A stretch of DNA of 53,808 nucleotides from JAHEJB01 sp041748175 (GCA_041748175.1 JBGTDU010000069.1:1-53808); one strand, 5' to 3'; positions 18,027 to 27,176 are shown, counted from the stretch's first letter. Made by a program: numbers and translations. The notes: generated from the letters alone by a model not told the origin.

Positions 18027-18707
18027 ATGCCTCCCGTGGTCAAGAATCTCTTGATTGTCAACGGGCTGATTTTCCTGGCTCAGTACGTGCTCCAGGCGAA
18101 CTTCGGCAACCCTTTCTGGGGACCGGTCGAATATTTCTTCGCCCTTTGGCCGATAGGCACTCCCGCCCAGCTTCCCTCGCAATATGGGATGATCGATCTT
18201 GGGACGTTCTACCCATGGCAGTTGGTTACCGCTGGCTTCCTCCACGGTGGCGTCTCGCACATTCTCTTCAATATGTTCGGGCTTTGGATGTTTGGGATGC
18301 GGATCGAGAACGCGCTTGGGTCACGCCGATTTGCAGTTTTCTACTTTGTCTGCCTGCTCGGCGCGAGCCTCCTGCAACTGCTTGTCGTGTCCGCGCCCGT
18401 TCTTTTTGGTATCGGTGAACTCTCTCCGTATCCAACCCTTGGAGCCTCGGGGGCAGTCCTGGGTGTGCTAGCCGCTTTTGCCCTTCTTTACCCTAATGAG
18501 CCCATCTACCTCTATTTCTTTGTTCCGATTCCGGCCAAGTGGCTTGTTCTTGGAATGGCCGCATTCGACCTTTTCTCCGGGATCAGTGGCACCAACAACG
18601 GTATTGCCAACTTCGCCCACGTTGGCGGCATGTTGACCGGTTTCCTCCTCATACAATACTGGCGCGGCCGACTGCCCGCCAAGCCAGTCCGCAGCCAAGC
18701 CATATAA
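18027..18707 (+). CDS. Rhomboid family intramembrane serine protease (active-site intact)
   Basis: An inner-membrane protease cutting within or next to transmembrane helices of substrates. From ATG 18027 it has 226 residues and six hydrophobic segments. The catalytic dyad is present: Ser 142 in GASG and His 198 in FAHVGG; the H-I-L-F-N motif (78-82) lines the oxyanion region. The frame is open to an ATG at 17928, but the extra 33 residues do not look like rhomboid sequence and PPVVKNLLIVNGLIFL is a normal start of this subfamily. It is followed 20 bases later by an inactive paralogue and then an EEP phosphatase, an arrangement familiar in Bacteroidota. Confidence 0.92.
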   Translation: MPPVVKNLLIVNGLIFLAQYVLQANFGNPFWGPVEYFFALWPIGTPAQLPSQYGMIDLGTFYPWQLVTAGFLHGGVSHILFNMFGLWMFGMRIENALGSRRFAVFYFVCLLGASLLQLLVVSAPVLFGIGELSPYPTLGASGAVLGVLAAFALLYPNEPIYLYFFVPIPAKWLVLGMAAFDLFSGISGTNNGIANFAHVGGMLTGFLLIQYWRGRLPAKPVRSQAI

Positions 18708-18727
18708 CAGCCGGAACAGCAAGGCCC

Positions 18728-19669
18728 ATGGCCGATCCACAGTCCCCCATCTATCGTTTCCAGGTCTGGCGGGCCAATCTCCCGTCCGCTCTTCGTCTGT
18801 TGCTAACCATCAACATGGCGGCCTACACCGCCTGGGTGTTCCTCCGGTTTTTTCCACCGGTCAACTCGTTTGTTCGGACGTACCTGGCGTTGCATCCCGA
18901 ATTCCCCGGCGCTTTTCTGAAGCCATGGTCGCTCTTGACGTACGGGTTCCTCAATCTCGAAGCCTCCTTGTGGGGCCTTATTGGCGTCATTTTCGCCATG
19001 CTGTGGTTGTATTGGATGGGCCGGGACTACGAGGAGTTTTACGGTGCCCACCGATTGTTTGGCCTGTATGTGATTACGACCGTTGCCGGTGCGTTTGCCG
19101 CGATTGGCTTTTTCATGCTCGCTTCGCTGCCCACCGAAGCCGTCGGGCAGTATGCTCTTCATGGAGCGTGGCCTGCGGCACTTGGCGTGCTTTGTTGCGT
19201 GGCCACATTGCATCCCGACCGGGGGATGGGTCTGCTGTTTCTGGGCGTTGTTCCATTGAAGTGGATTGCGGTTGGGTTTGTTCTGATCGAAGTTCTGCTT
19301 GGCGGATTCGATCCGACCCATATTGGAGGGGCGGTGATGGGCTCCGTCTTCGGCTATGCTCAGAAGCAAGGCGTCGATCTCGCCGCGTGGGCGCAACCTC
19401 TTTTTGCGAATGCGGGAGGCAGATACGGAGGCTACAGTCCTTCGTCAAGAGGAGGATCTGCAGCAGGGGAACGCCTCCGAAGGTGGACCTCACGGGAAGA
19501 CGACGATCAGCCCTCCCCGCGTTCAGAGCGAGCCGCGACAAAGAGGCAACAAGGGGGCTTTGCCTTGGGCAACGTGGATAGCATTCTCGACAAGATTCTG
19601 GAAAAAGGCTACGACTCACTTACAGACGAGGAGAAACGAACCCTTGACGACGCTAGTCGAAAAGCCTGA
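18728..19669 (+). CDS. Rhomboid-like membrane protein lacking the catalytic serine (pseudoprotease)
   Basis: It has 313 residues and six predicted membrane helices. The region aligning with GASG of the preceding rhomboid (GASGAVLGVL) reads GAWPAALGVL (146-155), so Ser is replaced by Trp; the first-domain His/Asn pair (HILFN in the active copy) is also missing (GLIGVIFAMLWLYW). Only His 198 (THIGG) remains. The C-terminal 35 residues (SILDKILEKGYDSL, TDEEKRTL) form the small cytosolic domain common on the second rhomboid of Bacteroidota pairs. The start ATG 18728 lies 20 bases after the active rhomboid. Function is probably non-proteolytic, for example scaffolding; this is inference. Confidence 0.85.
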   Translation: MADPQSPIYRFQVWRANLPSALRLLLTINMAAYTAWVFLRFFPPVNSFVRTYLALHPEFPGAFLKPWSLLTYGFLNLEASLWGLIGVIFAMLWLYWMGRDYEEFYGAHRLFGLYVITTVAGAFAAIGFFMLASLPTEAVGQYALHGAWPAALGVLCCVATLHPDRGMGLLFLGVVPLKWIAVGFVLIEVLLGGFDPTHIGGAVMGSVFGYAQKQGVDLAAWAQPLFANAGGRYGGYSPSSRGGSAAGERLRRWTSREDDDQPSPRSERAATKRQQGGFALGNVDSILDKILEKGYDSLTDEEKRTLDDASRKA

Positions 19670-20873
19670 ACGGCTACGGGACGAAACAGATAGGGTCAGC
19701 CTTCCGCCGACGTCTGCGCCAGTTCGCAAGTCGCGTTTGGGGCACTGGCTGGGCCGGATACTCTGGGTGCTCTTCGTGCTGGCCGATCTCTCGTTGCTTG
19801 TCGTTGTTGGGTTGGGACTCTCAGCAGGGAGCCTGCATCCGCGGAATTTCTGGTGGGTGCAGCTCATCGCCATCGCGCTCCCCTACTTCGTGGTCCCAAC
19901 GATATTTGCCGCGGCCGTCACGGTTCTGACGCGCAAGTGGTTCTTGCTTGCGATTCACGTGGTAGTGCTAGGGGTCGTTGGGCTTCGGGCGTTTCCTCCT
20001 GACAGATTTGGCCGGAGTGTTGAACCTGCCGAGGATGATCTGGTCGTGATGTCGTTCAATGTGCCTCAAGCAGGGCCGAGTGGCGATGCGCTCGGCGACT
20101 CCATCATCACGTTGGTGCGTTCGTACGAGCCCGATATCATCGGATTTCAGGAGGCCTGGGTCGAGGGAGCCTCGTCCGGTACGCCGGAGCGCCGGCCACC
20201 GCAAATCATGTCCCTGGTGGACTCGCTTGCCTACCGACTCGCCGTGCCACTCCAAATGAGCAGCCAGCCAGCCTGGAGAAATAATTCGACAGCCGTGCCG
20301 TTGCTCGTTCGCGAACAGCCTGGCGAAATCGAGATCATCGAGCAGACGGCAGTGCGTTTGGGGGCGGCCGCAGACCCCGCGATATCCATGGCCATCCGCA
20401 CACATTTTCGCTGGCAGGGGCGCGAGGGAGTTCTCTACAACACGCACCTGCGCTCCTTTGGCGTGCAGAAGCCCTGGCACGACCGCATCCTCCCGTTCGA
20501 GATCAATACGTGGATGCCCTACCTGACTCGCTACCGCGATGTGTACCGACGGCGCGCTGAAGAGGTTGACGCGCTCGCTGCGAGGATCGACGAGGACGTG
20601 CTTCCCGTCATCGTTCTCGGCGACTTCAACGACACGGCCCACACGTGGACGTACAAGCGCCTTCGCGGGAATCGCACCGATGCCTTCAGAATCGCCGGTG
20701 CCGGAGCGGGGCATACCTACCGCTCAGACAAGCCCTTCGTCCGAATAGATTTCGCGTTGGTCGACGAGGCTTGGGAAGTTGTTGACGCGGAGGTCCCCAA
20801 TGTCCAGTTCTCCGACCATCGTCCGCTCATTGTGCGGTTGCGCTGGTCCGACGGCACGGTTGGTGAGAACTAA
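19644..20873 (+). CDS. Membrane-anchored endonuclease/exonuclease/phosphatase family protein
   Basis: It has 409 residues. After three N-terminal membrane helices (about 35-115) comes an EEP fold: VVMSFNVPQAG (near 134), DIIGFQEAW with the metal-binding Glu (near 163), YNTHLRSF (near 265), VLGDFNDTAHTW (near 326) and SDHRPLIV at the C-terminus (near 390), all catalytic elements of the superfamily. The substrate could be a phospholipid, sphingolipid or nucleic acid. No ATG fits; TTG 19644 is preceded 10 bases upstream by GAGGAG (19628-19633) and overlaps the end of the rhomboid gene by 26 bases, implying translational coupling. Confidence 0.85.
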   Translation: MTTLVEKPERLRDETDRVSLPPTSAPVRKSRLGHWLGRILWVLFVLADLSLLVVVGLGLSAGSLHPRNFWWVQLIAIALPYFVVPTIFAAAVTVLTRKWFLLAIHVVVLGVVGLRAFPPDRFGRSVEPAEDDLVVMSFNVPQAGPSGDALGDSIITLVRSYEPDIIGFQEAWVEGASSGTPERRPPQIMSLVDSLAYRLAVPLQMSSQPAWRNNSTAVPLLVREQPGEIEIIEQTAVRLGAAADPAISMAIRTHFRWQGREGVLYNTHLRSFGVQKPWHDRILPFEINTWMPYLTRYRDVYRRRAEEVDALAARIDEDVLPVIVLGDFNDTAHTWTYKRLRGNRTDAFRIAGAGAGHTYRSDKPFVRIDFALVDEAWEVVDAEVPNVQFSDHRPLIVRLRWSDGTVGEN

Positions 20874-21224
20874 CGCTTCGTTGTGTAGATTTGGCCAACA
20901 CGAACGGTGCCTGTCCGCGATCAGGCGCGTGGATCAGCAGACTTGTCCTGGTACAGGATTACCTCCTACCATCTATGCGCAAAGCGAATTCGTTTGTCCG
21001 CAGAAGTGCAGTCGCTGTGAGGCGATCGGCGCAGATGAGCCTGGAATGGCTTGCCTTGTTAGCCATGTATGAACGTGAGCCCAATGAGTGCCAGCCCCCG
21101 GGGAAGAAGGAAAGCGGACTCGAGAAAACGGGATGAGGAACCGTCCCGGCCTTGATGGCACGTTGGATAGGGGCTGAGCCGGAAATCTGTACCGAGGTCA
21201 TTCAAAGCGCGGCTGCTTGCCACT
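20874..21224. other. Intergenic region without a recognisable gene
   Basis: These 351 bases lie between the EEP gene and the antiporter. Several short open frames occur on both strands but none has protein-like composition, a start site or any family resemblance. I see no tRNA, strong hairpin or repeat. Confidence 0.6.
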
Positions 21225-23519
21225 ATGGAACTCAATCTCCTCAATCTTCTCCTCGTCCTCCTTGCCGCCTGGGGCGCGGGACTGGCTTCCAGTCGTCTTG
21301 GCTATCCGGCGGTACTCGGCGAGCTGCTCGTCGGCATTCTGCTTGGTCCGCCGTTATTAGGACTATTGCACGGAGGCGAGGCTCTTGCCGTCCTCGCTGA
21401 AATAGGCGTGCTCCTGATGATGCTTTACATCGGCATGGAGATCGACCCGGCCGAGCTGGGACGCGCATCGAAAGGTGGGCTCCTGGCAGCGTTCGGAGGA
21501 TTCGTCACTCCGTTCGTGCTCTGCTACGTCCTCGTTGTCAACTTGGCGGGGCAACCGCCCATCGCCGGACTATTCGTCGGCGTCGCTGCTGGCGTAACCA
21601 GCCTCGCCACCAAGTCGCGGGTTCTCGTCGACCTCCGCCTCCTCGATACCCGTATCGCGCATGTCATGATGGCCGGAGCACTCGTCGCCGATACGGCTGC
21701 CCTCGTGATTTTCGCGGTGGTGATCTCCGTGACCGATGGACAGACGAGTGGCACGGAGCTGTTGCTGGTCGGCGGGCAGGTGGTTGTCTTTTTCGTCGTA
21801 GCTGCACTTTTCGGCCTGAAGGTGTTACCCGCTGCTATGCGTCGATTTGTCGATTTGGTGTCTCCAAGTGGGCCGACGCTATTCATGGCGCTTATGCTAG
21901 TCATGATTCTCTACGCTGCCGCAGGGCGTCTCGTCGGGATGCACGGCATTTTGGGAGCCTTTCTGGCCGGTCTTTTCCTTCGAGAGAGCGTGCTTGGTCG
22001 CACGCTTTCGCAAGAGCTGATGAACCGCGTCCGCGACGTGTCGATTGGTTTTCTCGCGCCAATCTTTTTTGTCACGGCGGGATTCGCTGTCTCACTTGAT
22101 GTATTTCGAACAGATCTGGTCCTGCTTCTGGGATTGATAGGAGTGGCCACGGTCGGAAAGATAGTCGGTACGACGCTCTTCTATCTTCCCACGGGTTATG
22201 GGTGGCGCGAAGGGCTTGTCGTGGGGCTCGGGATGAACGGACGCGGTGCAGTAGAGATCATCATCGCCCAGCTGGCTTTGTCGATCGGGATGATCAGCGC
22301 CGAAATATTTTCGGTGCTCGTTTTTATGGCGATCGCTACGACGGCGTTTGAGCCAGTTCTGCTGAAATGGGGCGTAGGCTGGCTGCGAGCTCGGGGCGAG
22401 TTGGCGCGCTCGGACGAGGAGCGGCATGGCATTCTGGTTGTCGGTGCCAATCCGGCGGCTCGGCAGCTTGCCTCCATCCTTGCCCACGGCGACAGGACGT
22501 CGGTTACCGTACTCGATGCCAACGTCGACCATGTGAGAATCGCGGAACGCGAGGGTCTGCAGGCCTTGCAAGGCAACGCTCTGGACGAGCGGGACCTCGC
22601 TGAGGCGGGGGCTGCGCACGTTCAGCACTTGATAGCCGTCACGCCCAATGGCGAAGTCAACGCCCTGGCAGCCCAGCTGGGTCGAACCGTCTTCGCTATC
22701 CCCGATATCCATGTCTTGCGCTCGGATGCCGATGCCGCCACACAGTCTGCGCTTTTGCAGCACCTCCATGCGACCACGCTGTTTGGCGGCCCGATCTTGT
22801 TGAGCGAGTGGGCATACCTCGTCGGGCAGAACCGCGTCCGATTAGAAACGACGCGGATGGACGCCGCAGAGAGCCCGAACGCGCTCTTTCGAAGACTTCA
22901 AAACGTGAGAGCCTTACCAGTAGCGGTCATACGAGACGGCGGAAACCTGCCTTTTCACGATGGCCTCGACCTGAAGCCAGGCGACCGCATTTTGAGCATT
23001 CACGCCCTTACAACGGCAGAACCAACAAACGCGGGCTTCGACGCGCTGGTGACCCGCGCGCCCATTCTCGACCTTAGTGGGCCGATGGGCGTAGCCAACT
23101 TCGTCAAACAGGCAGCGCGCGTCATGGCACCGAGCGTTGGGCTGACGCCGGCGGCCTTTATGGAGCAAATGCTCAGCCGCGAAGCGGAGAGCAGCACGGT
23201 CATTCTCCCGACGCTGGCCATTCCTCACCTCCGCGTTGGCGGTAAAGGTGTGCTTGAGCTCCTGGTAGCCCGTTGCCGGGAAGGCATCATTTTTCCCGAT
23301 TCCAGCGGAAATGTGGTGGCGGTATTTGCACTCGTCACGTCCGCCGACCAGCGGCACATGCACCTCCGCGCACTCGCGGCCATCGCCCACCTCGCGCAAC
23401 AACCGAATTTCGAAAGCCAGTGGCTACAGGCGATAGATGCAGATGCACTCCGCGACCTCTTGTTGCAAACTCAACGCCGCCGAGGGACGGAATCTCCGGT
23501 GGGCGTTCGCTTGGAATGA
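21225..23519 (+). CDS. CPA2-type cation:proton antiporter fused to RCK (TrkA-N/C) and PTS EIIA domains
   Basis: It has 764 residues. Residues 1-390 are a twelve-helix Na+/H+ or K+/H+ exchanger with the membrane Asp in GALVADTAAL and GMNGRGAVEIII in a late helix. From about 402 a TrkA-N nucleotide-binding domain follows (GILVVGANPAAR, VLDANVDH), then a TrkA-C-like segment (LKPGDRILSIH, near 585). The last 150 residues resemble a PTS EIIA type 2 (fructose/mannitol/nitrogen) domain with the phosphorylatable His at about 668 in LAIPHLRVGG. Inference: transport gated by nucleotide through RCK and by phosphorylation through EIIA. HprK is encoded 19 kb downstream; no EI, HPr or EIIBC is seen here. 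Confidence 0.88.
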   Translation: MELNLLNLLLVLLAAWGAGLASSRLGYPAVLGELLVGILLGPPLLGLLHGGEALAVLAEIGVLLMMLYIGMEIDPAELGRASKGGLLAAFGGFVTPFVLCYVLVVNLAGQPPIAGLFVGVAAGVTSLATKSRVLVDLRLLDTRIAHVMMAGALVADTAALVIFAVVISVTDGQTSGTELLLVGGQVVVFFVVAALFGLKVLPAAMRRFVDLVSPSGPTLFMALMLVMILYAAAGRLVGMHGILGAFLAGLFLRESVLGRTLSQELMNRVRDVSIGFLAPIFFVTAGFAVSLDVFRTDLVLLLGLIGVATVGKIVGTTLFYLPTGYGWREGLVVGLGMNGRGAVEIIIAQLALSIGMISAEIFSVLVFMAIATTAFEPVLLKWGVGWLRARGELARSDEERHGILVVGANPAARQLASILAHGDRTSVTVLDANVDHVRIAEREGLQALQGNALDERDLAEAGAAHVQHLIAVTPNGEVNALAAQLGRTVFAIPDIHVLRSDADAATQSALLQHLHATTLFGGPILLSEWAYLVGQNRVRLETTRMDAAESPNALFRRLQNVRALPVAVIRDGGNLPFHDGLDLKPGDRILSIHALTTAEPTNAGFDALVTRAPILDLSGPMGVANFVKQAARVMAPSVGLTPAAFMEQMLSREAESSTVILPTLAIPHLRVGGKGVLELLVARCREGIIFPDSSGNVVAVFALVTSADQRHMHLRALAAIAHLAQQPNFESQWLQAIDADALRDLLLQTQRRRGTESPVGVRLE

Positions 23520-23650
23520 CGTGCTGAAATCGAGCAGTTGAGAGTGGCATCGTGGCGCGTTCGCCGGGGCACCGCAACCTTTCGCCAGGCAGCCGGCTAG
23601 TCGGCGTAGTTTCCGACGTTCCGATTTCTCCCCTGGCCCGTCTCTGACAC

Positions 23651-24628
23651 ATGCCCGTAAATATGGATGTGCTGCAGAGCTTTGGGCAGATGGGCATCGG
23701 GATTGTACTTCTCCTCGCCGGAGCGGAAGGTCTCGTTCGGGGTGCATCCGCATTAGCGCTGCGATTCGGATTGACACCGCTTGTGGTTGGATTGACAGTC
23801 GTGGCGTTCGGAACGAGCAGCCCAGAGCTTGTGGTGAGTGTTACTGCGGCGCTAAGAGGTGATGGCGGATTTGCGATCGGGAACGTGGTGGGCTCAAACA
23901 TTGCCAATCTTGCCCTGATTGTGGGTTTCGCGGCCACGCTGAGTCCAATGGTCATCCATAGAAGCCTTGTGCGTTGGGATCTCCCGGTTCTCTTTGCATC
24001 CACCGTGTTGCTCGTTCTATTACTATCTAATGGGTGGCTCGGAAGAATGGAAGGCGCCGTGCTTACCGTCGGCATCGTGGTGTATCTGGTTGTAAGCATC
24101 CGTTCCTCTCGAAAAGAATTCCGGGCGTTGAGAGAGATCGAACTGCCGGATCAGGTAGAGGCCGCGGTGGCAGAGCTCAACGTGCCGATGGCGCGCCATC
24201 TCCTCCTGACCATCGGTGGGCTCGCGCTATTGATCGTCGGCTCCAACCAGCTGTTGGCTGGGGCGATCGCAACGGCAGAGCGCCTCGAAATCAGTGAGGC
24301 GGTCATTGGGCTTACAATCGTTGCTGTTGGAACGAGTCTGCCGGAATTCGCAACCACACTGGTAGCTGCCCTCCGTAAACAGGGCGATATCGCGCTGGGC
24401 AACGCGCTCGGCTCCAATATCTTCAACACGTTTGGCGTCCTCGGCCCGGCTGCCCTGGCGCGGCCCATGAACCGCGACGGTGTTGGCAACGACGCGCTTC
24501 TGATACTCCTCGGCGTTTCCGCCCTGACGTGCTTGTTGCTGTGGGCAAGTCCAAAGACCCGGCGATGGGAGGGATTCCTTCTTCTCGCCATCTACGCCGT
24601 TTATCTTTGGTGGATTATTCCAAAGTGA
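23651..24628 (+). CDS. Calcium/sodium antiporter (CaCA family, YrbG-like)
   Basis: An inner-membrane exchanger that extrudes Ca2+ (or other cations) against Na+ or H+. It has 325 residues with ten hydrophobic segments in two inverted halves, each with an alpha-repeat: VAFGTSSPEL (51-60) with GNVVGSNIANLALIVG, and VAVGTSLPEF (about 223-232) with GNALGSNIFNTFGVLG. Both acidic residues needed for ion binding are present. It follows the antiporter-EIIA fusion by 131 bases, so the two could share control of cation balance. No terminator is visible between them. Confidence 0.92.
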   Translation: MPVNMDVLQSFGQMGIGIVLLLAGAEGLVRGASALALRFGLTPLVVGLTVVAFGTSSPELVVSVTAALRGDGGFAIGNVVGSNIANLALIVGFAATLSPMVIHRSLVRWDLPVLFASTVLLVLLLSNGWLGRMEGAVLTVGIVVYLVVSIRSSRKEFRALREIELPDQVEAAVAELNVPMARHLLLTIGGLALLIVGSNQLLAGAIATAERLEISEAVIGLTIVAVGTSLPEFATTLVAALRKQGDIALGNALGSNIFNTFGVLGPAALARPMNRDGVGNDALLILLGVSALTCLLLWASPKTRRWEGFLLLAIYAVYLWWIIPK

Positions 24629-24675
24629 TTTGCTGGCAATGAACCCTTACGTAGCCTCGTTCGTATTTTTTCGCC

Positions 24676-25689
24676 ATGCTGCAAAGACCTACCTCATCGG
24701 CTCCGATGTCCCCCATCCGAACTCTCGCGCTTCTTGGCCTTTTCGCCCTCTTCGCGATCCCAGTCGACGCCCAACGCGCCCTCTATAATCAGTCCGACGT
24801 TGCTGAACTTTTGTACGCCCGTCGCGACAGTCTGGAGCTCCTTCCGGAAGTCGCATACCGCAACTATGTGCTGGATCATGAGCGGGGCAACTCCATTTGG
24901 GCGCGGCATGATCTCTACGAGATGGTAGGCAGCGGCGACGCCAATACCGGCAAGGAGATGCTTGGCATGGTAGAGTTTTTCAACAGAGTGAAGGTGGCCG
25001 ATCTCGGGATTGGCGACACGTTGATTCTCCCCACGCATTACGACCTTGATCACCGCGCCTACGCGCCGTTCCCGCGCCATTACGACGGTGCCGCCGAGTT
25101 CGACAAGCTGTTTATTATCCACAAGGGAATCCAGGCATGGGCCGCCTACGGGAATGGCCGCCTGGAACGCTGGGGGCTCGTGAACACGGGAACCGAGGGA
25201 AGCCGGACGCCCGCGGGACGGTTCAATTTTAACTGGAAGGAGGAGAGCCGCGTCTCCACACTGAGCCCACCCGGGGAGTCGTGGTTGATGCGTTGGGTCT
25301 TCAACTTCCATCACGAACGGGGCATTCACATCCATCAATACCAGATGCCGACGGGCGCCCCAGCCAGCCATGGATGTGTCCGCCTGATTCTTGGAGATGC
25401 CCAGTGGATTTACAACTGGGCAGACGGCTGGGTGACAACCGCTGGCACGGCCAATCGCGGCCTGATGACCGCCGACGGACGGATTATTCGCCAGGGAACA
25501 ACCGTGCTTGTCCTCGGAGATGGCGAGGAACCCGACGGCGCTCCGCAGCGCTTTGTAGACGTCAACGGGGTCCCGACCTTGCGGGTGGTCGAGTTGCCCG
25601 CGAGCCCCTACGACGTTCCACCAGGAACGGGCCAGCAGGTCATGTTCGACCGGCAGCGGGCGCAGCAACGAGGGACGAGCACCAGGTGA
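24676..25689 (+). CDS. Secreted L,D-transpeptidase (YkuD domain)
   Basis: Forms 3-3 cross-links or attaches proteins to peptidoglycan in the periplasm. It has 337 residues. A signal peptide is clear from the Met at residue 11 (SPIRTLALLGLFALFAIPVDA, cut before Q); that Met (24706) is an alternative start. The YkuD active site is intact: HIHQYQMPTG then SHGCVRL with catalytic Cys near residue 235. The N-terminal part (33-130) is not a recognised LysM or peptidoglycan-binding domain. It lies 47 bases after the exchanger. Its mode of cross-linking would complement the DD-transpeptidase PBP at 14444. Confidence 0.88.
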   Translation: MLQRPTSSAPMSPIRTLALLGLFALFAIPVDAQRALYNQSDVAELLYARRDSLELLPEVAYRNYVLDHERGNSIWARHDLYEMVGSGDANTGKEMLGMVEFFNRVKVADLGIGDTLILPTHYDLDHRAYAPFPRHYDGAAEFDKLFIIHKGIQAWAAYGNGRLERWGLVNTGTEGSRTPAGRFNFNWKEESRVSTLSPPGESWLMRWVFNFHHERGIHIHQYQMPTGAPASHGCVRLILGDAQWIYNWADGWVTTAGTANRGLMTADGRIIRQGTTVLVLGDGEEPDGAPQRFVDVNGVPTLRVVELPASPYDVPPGTGQQVMFDRQRAQQRGTSTR

Positions 25690-25771
25690 TTTGGAATTGG
25701 CGCGGCCTTCCCGAATCCCGCGAGGCCGCGTCGTGTATCAGCGGGCAAATCCGTTTTCATAGAGATCCAGG

Positions 25772-26872
25772 ATGGAACAACCCCATGTAAAAGAGCGCCC
25801 CCGCCGTGTCTCCCGCGCCGTGCACGTGGGGGATGTACAAATTGGCGGAGGCGCGCCGATTTCCGTCCAGTCGATGACGACGGGGAAGACGCACGACATC
25901 GAGAAGTGCCTCGCGGAAATCAAGACCCTTTCGGACGCGGGCGCGGACATCGTCCGAGTCGCCGTTCCCCGCCCGGAAGATGCTGATGCGTTGCCAGTAA
26001 TCGTCGCCGGTGCGTCTGTGCCTATAGTGGCGGACATCCACTTCAACTACCAGTATGCCCTGAAAGCCATCGAATCCGGCGTAGCGAAAGTCCGCCTGAA
26101 CCCCGGCAACATTGGCAAGGAGGAGTGGGAACGGGAGGTTCTGGCTGCAGCGAAGGAGAAGGGAATTCCGATTCGGATCGGCGTCAACGCGGGCTCACTG
26201 GAAAAGGACATCCTCGACAAGTACGGTTTCCCGCAGCCCGAGGCTCTGTACGAAAGCGCCATGCGGCACGTGGAGGTTTGTGCCCGAGAAGGCTTTGAGG
26301 ACATCGTGATCTCGGTGAAACACTCCGACGTGTACTACATGATTCAGTCGTACAGGCTGTTGGCGGAGCGCACCGACTTTCCCCTGCACCTCGGCGTTAC
26401 GGAGGCAGGCTCCATCAGGAACGGGACGATCAAGAGTTCGATTGGGATTGGCAGCTTGCTGGCCGACGGTATCGGAGACACCATCCGCGTTTCGCTCGCG
26501 GCGGACTCGGTGAACGAAGTAGAAGTCGGCCATCAGATCCTGAAGAGCCTCCGTCTCGGTCGCCCGGGTGTCAACGTCATCGCCTGCCCGACGTGCGGTC
26601 GCCTGGCCGGCGATCTGTTCTCTGTAGTGGATGCGGTTGAAGAGGCCATTGACAAACGCGGGTTTACGAAAGACCTCAATGTTGCGTTGATGGGCTGTGC
26701 AGTAAACGGACCGGGCGAAGCCGCCGGGGCAGATCTTGGCGTTTCGCTGGGTCGAGGCCGCGCCCACCTCTTCAAGCGCGGCGAGAACATCGGAACGGTA
26801 GAGCAGGACGGGATTGTGGATGCGGTTCTGGAGGCGATTGAGGGTTGGGAGGAAGACACGAACGACGCCTAG
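25772..26872 (+). CDS. ispG: 4-hydroxy-3-methylbut-2-en-1-yl diphosphate synthase
   Basis: Reduces MEcPP to HMBPP, the penultimate MEP-pathway step, with a [4Fe-4S] cluster. It has 366 residues. The N-terminal TIM barrel starts VHVGDVQIGGGAPISVQSMT; the C-terminal half carries the cluster ligands CPTC (about 272-275) and the Cys of GCAVNGPGE (near 310). This is the compact two-domain form rather than the longer form with an inserted domain known from many Bacteroidetes, Chlorobi, chlamydiae and plants, which is worth noting for taxonomy. ispE of the same pathway is at 13563. Confidence 0.96.
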   Translation: MEQPHVKERPRRVSRAVHVGDVQIGGGAPISVQSMTTGKTHDIEKCLAEIKTLSDAGADIVRVAVPRPEDADALPVIVAGASVPIVADIHFNYQYALKAIESGVAKVRLNPGNIGKEEWEREVLAAAKEKGIPIRIGVNAGSLEKDILDKYGFPQPEALYESAMRHVEVCAREGFEDIVISVKHSDVYYMIQSYRLLAERTDFPLHLGVTEAGSIRNGTIKSSIGIGSLLADGIGDTIRVSLAADSVNEVEVGHQILKSLRLGRPGVNVIACPTCGRLAGDLFSVVDAVEEAIDKRGFTKDLNVALMGCAVNGPGEAAGADLGVSLGRGRAHLFKRGENIGTVEQDGIVDAVLEAIEGWEEDTNDA

Positions 26873-26978
26873 CGCTGAATCGCTCAGGCTGCCGGGGAAC
26901 GGTCGCCGCTGCTGGCCGTCTCATGTGAGGATTACGTGGGCGTCCTTTCATTCATGATGCTGGGCAGAGGTAACGGAT

Positions 26979-27176
26979 ATGGCCCTACCTACACCGCATC
27001 CAGGCAAATGGGAGCTTCTGCTCAACGCGAGCAAGTGTGAGCTTAACACGGTCAATTGCGCCATTCATGCGGCGGTTATCGCGAACCGTAACACGGGCGG
27101 ATGGAAAGTGCTCTACTTTCCAGAGTTCGGCAACTTCCGCTCTCGGATCTGGGATCCGCCAACCCGGACCAAGTGA
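26979..27176 (+). pseudogene. 5' part of a split galactose-oxidase-like gene
   Basis: From ATG 26979, with AGAGG 8 bases upstream, a 65-codon frame reads MALPTPHPGKWELL and then CAIHAAVIANRNTGGWKVLYF, the usual first beta-propeller blade of kelch-type galactose-oxidase-like proteins (histidine-alanine-proline region, then a reading of file or asset name). It runs RIWDP and then ends artificially at the TGA 27174. The next frame continues the same protein from about 27158 as ANPDQVSAPQNLLAWP. Restoring one base near 27159 would join them into a protein of about 521 residues. No signal peptide is present on this N-terminus. Confidence 0.6.

Noticed and set aside
20891..21136. Short open frames between the EEP and antiporter genes
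   Set aside because: Composition is not protein-like and no start signal or homology is visible.
24694..25668. 324-residue open frame on the minus strand
   Set aside because: It is antisense to the L,D-transpeptidase, whose signal peptide and active site are clear.
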